This document shows positions 15,678 to 16,225 of a stretch of DNA of 16,225 bases, piece by piece. The stretch's first letter is position 1. Each line of letters begins with the position of its first letter. Position numbers and translations under genes: made by a program. The notes below the pieces were generated by a model that worked only from the letters and a program-made list of their open reading frames with translations, did no database searches and was not told where the DNA came from. Source of the DNA: Bacteroidales bacterium (lineage in GTDB: Bacteria > Bacteroidota > Bacteroidia > Bacteroidales > Bacteroidaceae); assembly GCA_004555055.1 (NCBI GenBank), contig SFJN01000038.1, positions 1-16,225 of the forward strand, in the 5' to 3' direction.

Positions 15678-15946
15678 CAAACCGAGAGCAGAGCCAAGCG
15701 ACGACAAGCCGAGAGCAATATCAAACTTGTTTGAATATTGCCGAGGCGCGAAGGAGCAAGGCGGCAGCCAAGCTTGCTTGAGCTATGCCGAGGTGCGAAA
15801 TTGGAAGGCGAAGCCAACCGATGAAGCAGCGAGAGGATAATCCAAACGTGTTTGGATTATCCCGAGTCGCGGAAGAGCAAGGCGAAGCCAGCCGATGAAA
15901 AACCGAGAGCAGAGCCAAGCGACGACAAACCGAGAGCAATCAAACT
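15671..15946 (+). repeat. Repeat cluster with three palindromes downstream of the coiled-coil gene
   Basis: A ~56-bp unit (CCGATGAnAAACCGAGAGC...CAAACT) occurs at 15671-15727 and 15892-15946 with two mismatches and one 2-nt gap. Between them lie three palindromes with 2-nt centres: 15715-15741 (one bulge), 15763-15789 (with bulges) and 15835-15862 (13-bp perfect arms). Each is followed by CCGAGnYGCGRA, and the second and third also by AGGCGAAGCCAnCCGATGA. The reading frames through it are repetitive and not credible genes. Confidence 0.8.
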
Positions 15947-16035
15947 CTCACACCATGCGCACATCCTTTTCTGTAGGTTGCCAAGCGTGGAGCACATAAT
16001 TTTTCCACCTTCTCTACTTATGGACAAGGTTGTAC

Positions 16036-16083
16036 AAAGGCAGGTGCTGCAGCAGATATCTTCCGCTTGCAGCACCTGCCTTT
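16036..16083. terminator. Strong hairpin, probable bidirectional terminator
   Basis: AAAGGCAGGTGCTGCA (16036-16051) pairs perfectly with 16068-16083, a 16-bp stem with a 16-nt loop, flanked by A and T residues on both sides. It may end transcription from the coiled-coil gene and possibly from a leftward gene beyond the window. The T-run is short. Confidence 0.6.
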
Positions 16084-16225
16084 AATGTTGTAGCACGTTG
16101 ATGTCCGAAAAGGCTCTCACTTTTTCGCCTCTTCCCAAAACTTTCTTTGTCAGTTTTACCGAATTACATATCTTCTATAGACAATCCTCTGTAAATGATT
16201 TCGTAACCTCTGAATGTGCCGATGG
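16084..16225. other. Window edge without a secure gene
   Basis: Two short frames are open to the edge. On the plus strand ATG at 16101 opens 41 codons (MSEKALTFSPLPK...). On the minus strand a frame ends at TAA 16164-16166 with C-terminus GTFRGYEIIYRGLSIEDM, which looks more protein-like and would place the hairpin at 16036-16083 as its terminator. Neither is recognisable, and both are short enough to be chance. Confidence 0.25.

Noticed and set aside
15442..16085. Frames in the 3' repeat cluster encoding Lys/Pro-rich peptides such as KAKPADEKPRAEPSDDKPRA
   Set aside because: They come from translating the nucleotide repeat, one overlaps the coiled-coil gene out of frame, and no start context or conserved domain is visible.

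Overview
The window looks like chromosomal DNA of a Bacteroidales bacterium, most likely Prevotellaceae. Three things point there. The gene order DUF6242 lipoprotein - DUF6089 barrel - uppS - bamA - ompH - ompH is characteristic of Bacteroides/Prevotella. The GH3-family protein and the Ig-like lipoprotein are typical Bacteroidetes families. The readable promoters match the Bacteroidetes -7/-33 type (TAnnTTTG with an upstream TTTG), and the genes lack strong Shine-Dalgarno sequences. I see no tRNA, rRNA, CRISPR array, transposase, integrase or phage gene. Layout: positions 1-404 hold a dispersed repeat (copy A) and a terminator-like hairpin. Positions 405-4762 are a leftward operon: ispD (isoprenoid precursor synthesis), a GH3-like acyl-adenylate enzyme, and an Ig-like lipoprotein whose start overlaps the GH3 stop by 11 bp. 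Positions 4763-5193 are a divergent intergenic region with one candidate promoter on each strand. Positions 5194-12065 are a rightward envelope-biogenesis block: DUF6242 lipoprotein, DUF6089 barrel, uppS, bamA and two Skp/OmpH chaperones, closed by a strong hairpin at 12135-12189. Positions 12280-13596 encode a PBP4-type (S13) D-Ala-D-Ala carboxypeptidase. Positions 13597-14075 hold repeat copy B plus an inverted iteron-like array. Positions 14076-14870 encode a membrane-anchored or exported DNA/RNA non-specific endonuclease. Positions 15030-15677 encode a secreted coiled-coil protein built from an exact 100-residue internal duplication. Positions 15671-16225 hold a second, unrelated repeat cluster with three palindromes, a terminator-like hairpin and no convincing gene. 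The genes form a coherent envelope module. IspD supplies isoprenoid precursors and UppS makes the C55 lipid carrier for peptidoglycan and glycans. The Skp-like chaperones carry unfolded outer-membrane proteins to BamA, which inserts them. The S13 enzyme trims peptidoglycan, and several lipoproteins or barrels of unknown role are embedded in the same operons. The most unusual material is non-coding. A ~230-bp element occurs at both ends of a 13.4-kb segment in inverted orientation. Each copy sits directly 3' of a transcription unit and in the same orientation relative to that unit. Each carries a long hairpin with a rearranged loop and a 12-bp-period TCCTACACC array. A separate palindromic repeat cluster begins inside the stop codon region of the coiled-coil gene.
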